Source of the DNA: Acetobacteraceae bacterium
Lineage (GTDB): Bacteria > Pseudomonadota > Alphaproteobacteria > Acetobacterales > Acetobacteraceae
Direction of reading: 5' to 3'
DNA length: 48,314 bases
Assembly (NCBI GenBank): GCA_027326105.1
Contig: DAHWFB010000020.1
Span: 1-48,314 of the forward strand
The notes beneath the pieces are model-generated. The model did no database searches. It was not told where the DNA came from and saw only the letters and a program-made list of their open reading frames with translations. Each line of letters starts with the position of its first letter. The first letter of the stretch is position 1. Below are positions 45,638-48,314 of this stretch, in pieces. A program made the translations under genes and the position numbers.

Positions 45638-46632
45638 CGCCAGCCGCTCCGGTAGGCGCTGAGCGTCTCCTTGCCGCCTTCGCTCAGCGCCGCCAGCCTC
45701 GCTACCGGCGGCGGCGGAAGGCCGGCGGCGAGCGCATCGAGCAGGGCGCGGAAACAACTCACCACCTCGCTCACGTAGGCGCGGCCCCGCTGGCGTCCCT
45801 CGATTTTCAACGCGGTGACCCCGGCGGCCCGCAACTCGGCGAGGATGCCGCTGGCATTGAGCCCGACCGGTTCCTCGAACAGATAGGAGGGCTGCCCGAA
45901 GGTCGCGAACCGGCCCTTGCACGGGGTCGGGTAGGACCGCGGCTCGCCGGGCCCGAAGCGGTTCAGCACCGCGTCCCCGAGCATGGCGCGCAAGCCGTCG
46001 CCGTCCTCGCGATAGGTGACGCATTCGGCCGGGGCGCAGACCCCGTCGCTGCTCGGCGAACGCCCGGTGATGTAGGAGGACAGATAGCACCGTCCCTCGA
46101 CCATGGTGCCGAGCGAGCCGAAGGCGAACACCTCCGCCTCGACCGCGATCGCGCCGACCAGGGCGGCGACCTCGGCGAGCGCCAGCACCCGCGGCAGCAC
46201 CACCCGGCTGATGGCGAAGCGTTCCCGGTAGTAGCCGATGGCGAGCGGGTTCGCCGCCGCCGCCTGCACCGAGAGATGGCGGCGCAAGGCGGGGTGGCGG
46301 GTCGCCGCATGGTCGAGCACGCCGAGATCGGCGAGGATCACCCCGTCCGCCCCGCAGCCGGCGGCATCGTCCACCGCCCGCTGCCAGAGCGCGGTCTCTC
46401 CCGCGCGGGGAAAGGTATTGATGGCGACCAGCACCCGCCGCCCCTGCCGGTGCGCATGGGCGATGCCCGCGCGCATCTCCGCGCGGCTGAAGTTCAGCCC
46501 GGGGTAGTTGCGGGCGTTGGTGGCGTCGGCAAAGCCGCAATAGACGGTATCCGCGCCGGCCTCGATCGCGGCGTGCAGGGCGGCCGGCGTTCCCGCCGGG
46601 CAGACGAGTTCGAGCGACGCTGGCGGACTCAT
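45634..46632 (-). CDS. ubiU: UbiU, O2-independent ubiquinone hydroxylation protein (U32 family)
   Basis: LELVCPAGTPAALHAAIEAGADTVYCGFADATNARNYPGLNFS...GRCYLSSYITGRSPSSDGVCAPAEC...LKIEGRQRGRAYVSEVV; ATGA overlap with ubiV. Confidence 0.94.
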   Translation of the reverse strand: MSPPASLELVCPAGTPAALHAAIEAGADTVYCGFADATNARNYPGLNFSRAEMRAGIAHAHRQGRRVLVAINTFPRAGETALWQRAVDDAAGCGADGVILADLGVLDHAATRHPALRRHLSVQAAAANPLAIGYYRERFAISRVVLPRVLALAEVAALVGAIAVEAEVFAFGSLGTMVEGRCYLSSYITGRSPSSDGVCAPAECVTYREDGDGLRAMLGDAVLNRFGPGEPRSYPTPCKGRFATFGQPSYLFEEPVGLNASGILAELRAAGVTALKIEGRQRGRAYVSEVVSCFRALLDALAAGLPPPPVARLAALSEGGKETLSAYRSGWR

Positions 46633-47303
46633 GTCGGGCTCTCCTCGGGCCGGCCGGCCCGGCCCCGTTCGATCCGGGCCAGGCGCCGGGCCAGACGATC
46701 GATTTCGCCGCGCAACGCCGCGATCTCGGCGGCGGCGGGCGCCGGTTCGCCGTCGTGCGGTTCGCCGTCGTGCAGGGCGCGGTGGGCGGCGGTCAGGCGG
46801 GTCCGGATCCGCCCGGCGATGGTTTCGAGCCGGCGCGCGCCGGCCCGCGCCGGGCGGGCGAGCGGGCCGAGCAGCGCGCCCAGTTCGGCCGGCAGATCGA
46901 TGCGGTCGCGCTCGAGCTGGTTGTGCAGCCCGACCACGATGGCGCTGTTGCCCTCGACGGTGATGGCGCGGGAAAAGAACAGCGTGTCGCTGTCGAGCCG
47001 GCCTTCCAGCAGCCCGAGCAGGCTCTCCAGGCTCCCGCGGATGCGCGCATCGGCATCGGGGCGGCCGCCGCGTGCCACGGCAAGCCGCGGCGGGCCGCCG
47101 AGCTGGAGCAGAAAGCGGTGCGGCAGACCGGTGATCTCGATGCACAGGCGGGCGGGCGGCAGCGCCTCCAGGGCGCGAAACAGCGCGGGATGGCCGCGCC
47201 CGATCCGGCGCAGCAGCAGCGCGGCGCCGGCCGCCACCACGGGCTGCGGCAGCAGACGCAGGCCACCCCGCAGGATGGCGGTGGAAAATGCAGGATCGGC
47301 CAT
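46629..47303 (-). CDS. ubiT: UbiT, SCP2-domain ubiquinone biosynthesis accessory factor
   Basis: SCP2-like domain (LCIEITGLPHRFLLQLGGPPRLAV...PDADARIRGSLESLLGLLEGRLDSDTLFFSRAITVEGNSAIVVGLHNQLERDRIDLPAEL), coupled to ubiU. Confidence 0.9.
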   Translation of the reverse strand: MADPAFSTAILRGGLRLLPQPVVAAGAALLLRRIGRGHPALFRALEALPPARLCIEITGLPHRFLLQLGGPPRLAVARGGRPDADARIRGSLESLLGLLEGRLDSDTLFFSRAITVEGNSAIVVGLHNQLERDRIDLPAELGALLGPLARPARAGARRLETIAGRIRTRLTAAHRALHDGEPHDGEPAPAAAEIAALRGEIDRLARRLARIERGRAGRPEESPT

Positions 47304-47376
47304 GCTCTCCTCGCCGCCGGCGGGCGGAGCGGCCCCGGCGATCCTGTGCACCTCGCAGCCGCGGCGCCGGCCGGCA

Positions 47377-47390
47377 TTGACGTGGATCAA
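47377..47390. promoter_or_regulatory. FNR/CRP-superfamily binding box TTGACGTGGATCAA
   Basis: Nine of ten core positions match TTGAT-N4-ATCAA; about 75 bp upstream of the ubiT start. Confidence 0.75.
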
Positions 47391-47644
47391 CGTCGGGCCC
47401 GCAGCGCCGGCGGGCGGCGGCGGCGGGCGGTGGGCGGAGTCTGCCGCGCCCGCGCCCGATGCCGGGCCTCGGGAACTTCGCCGCCATCCCCGCCCCGCGT
47501 GCTCGCCGCACCGCGCCCGCCGCACGACAACACGAATCTGGCCGGCCGCCGCGCGACGATCTACAAGGGATCCTGTCCCACCCCGGCCGGACGCCCCGCC
47601 CTGGCGTGGTCCGCGCCGCGGCGGGGGATGGTGCTCGCTTCCAC

Positions 47645-47689
47645 TCTTGGGAGATTTCTTGGCGAATTCCTGGGCAATTCTTGGGCAAT
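47645..47689. repeat. Four tandem 11/12-bp direct repeats (consensus TCTTGGGCAAT)
   Basis: tcttgggagatt / tcttggcgaat / tcctgggcaat / tcttgggcaat, ending 11 nt before the ATG at 47701. Confidence 0.75.
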
Positions 47690-47700
47690 GGAGACAAGCT

Positions 47701-48300
47701 ATGAAGCGCGTTGCTGATCGCATGCGAGATCTCGGTGCCACCGTCGGTCTCGCGATCGTGCTCGCCGGTGGCTCGATGGGGCTGTCCCCGGTTCTGCCCT
47801 GCGGCGTTTCGCCCGCGTTCGCCCATGGCGCCGGCGGCGGAAATGGCGGCGGTCATGGCGGCGGGAACGGCGACGGCCATGGCGGCGGGAACGGCGGCGT
47901 CGCGGGCCAGTCCGCGAGCCACGGCGCCGGCCCAGCGAGCGGCGGCGCGCCGGGAAGCGCGGCCGGTGTTCCTGGCATCGGGCCGGCCAATTCCGGGGAG
48001 ATCTCCCGTGCCCTCGGTGCGCTGAATGCCGCCCACGCCAATGCCCAAGCGCTGGCCTCCGCCGCCCCGAATTCGGAGGTGGGTCGGATCGCGGCGTACG
48101 ACCGCGCGATGCTCGCCGCCCTCGCATTGCCGGACACGACCCCGGCCGAGATCATCGCCCGTGATCATGCGATCGCCGCCGCGCGCCATTTCCAGCTCGC
48201 CCTCGCGGCGAAAAAGCCGCTCCGCGCGGCCGTCGTCCGCCGCGTCGATACGCTGCTCGGCTTGCCGCCTTCGGACCCGGCGCTCGGCCTCACCCCTTGA
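47701..48300 (+). CDS. Secreted Gly/His/Asn octarepeat protein of unknown function
   Basis: Signal peptide ending SPAFA-HG, then GGGNGGGHGGGNGDGHGGGNGG; helical C-terminal domain (SEISRALGALNAAHANAQALASAAPNSEVGRIAAYDRAMLAAL...); GGAG RBS upstream. Confidence 0.8.
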   Translation: MKRVADRMRDLGATVGLAIVLAGGSMGLSPVLPCGVSPAFAHGAGGGNGGGHGGGNGDGHGGGNGGVAGQSASHGAGPASGGAPGSAAGVPGIGPANSGEISRALGALNAAHANAQALASAAPNSEVGRIAAYDRAMLAALALPDTTPAEIIARDHAIAAARHFQLALAAKKPLRAAVVRRVDTLLGLPPSDPALGLTP

Positions 48301-48314
48301 CCGCTGGCGCGCGG

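Noticed and set aside
44732-46632. Annotation as U32 peptidases/collagenases
   Set aside because: Order with the SCP2 protein, paired paralogs and Fe-S cysteine patterns fit UbiU/UbiV better than proteases.

Overview
This is a GC-rich, almost fully coding chromosomal window from an alphaproteobacterium. I infer Rhodospirillales/Acetobacteraceae-like from gene content. It looks like core genome: I found no phage, transposon, CRISPR array or rRNA. From left to right it contains: a minus-strand flagellar cluster (flbD fragment, fliN, fliG, fliF); hldE; a 2OG-Fe(II) oxygenase; DoxX; zapE; the TCA operon mdh-sucC-sucD-sucA-sucB-lpd; pdxA-pdxJ; a YcgN-like protein; a DHDPS-family aldolase; a YgjP-like peptidase; exonuclease III; a nitrilase; asd; an orphan TAXI binding protein; lipB; tRNA-Leu(GAG); maeB; a Pam18-like membrane J-protein; galU; a phosphohexomutase; a GGCT-like protein; an orphan, apparently catalytically degenerate CheA; a nitrogen-PTS-like regulatory cluster (ptsP, ptsH, EIIA, rapZ, hprK); hemF; petB-petC without an adjacent petA; mtnP; hfq-hflX; a hisN-like phosphatase; tRNA-Pro(TGG); an NDUFS4-like protein; tRNA-Arg(TCT); the O2-independent ubiquinone operon ubiT-ubiU-ubiV with an FNR-type box upstream; and a secreted Gly/His/Asn octarepeat protein. 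The observations I rate highest are: the CheA-like protein with an N-box Asn-to-Tyr change and a collapsed ATP lid beside ptsP; the FNR-type box at ubiTUV; the nested AT-rich palindrome after the phosphohexomutase; the 11-bp helically phased direct repeats before the octarepeat protein; and several in-frame minisatellites. All homology calls come from motif recognition by eye; no searches were run.
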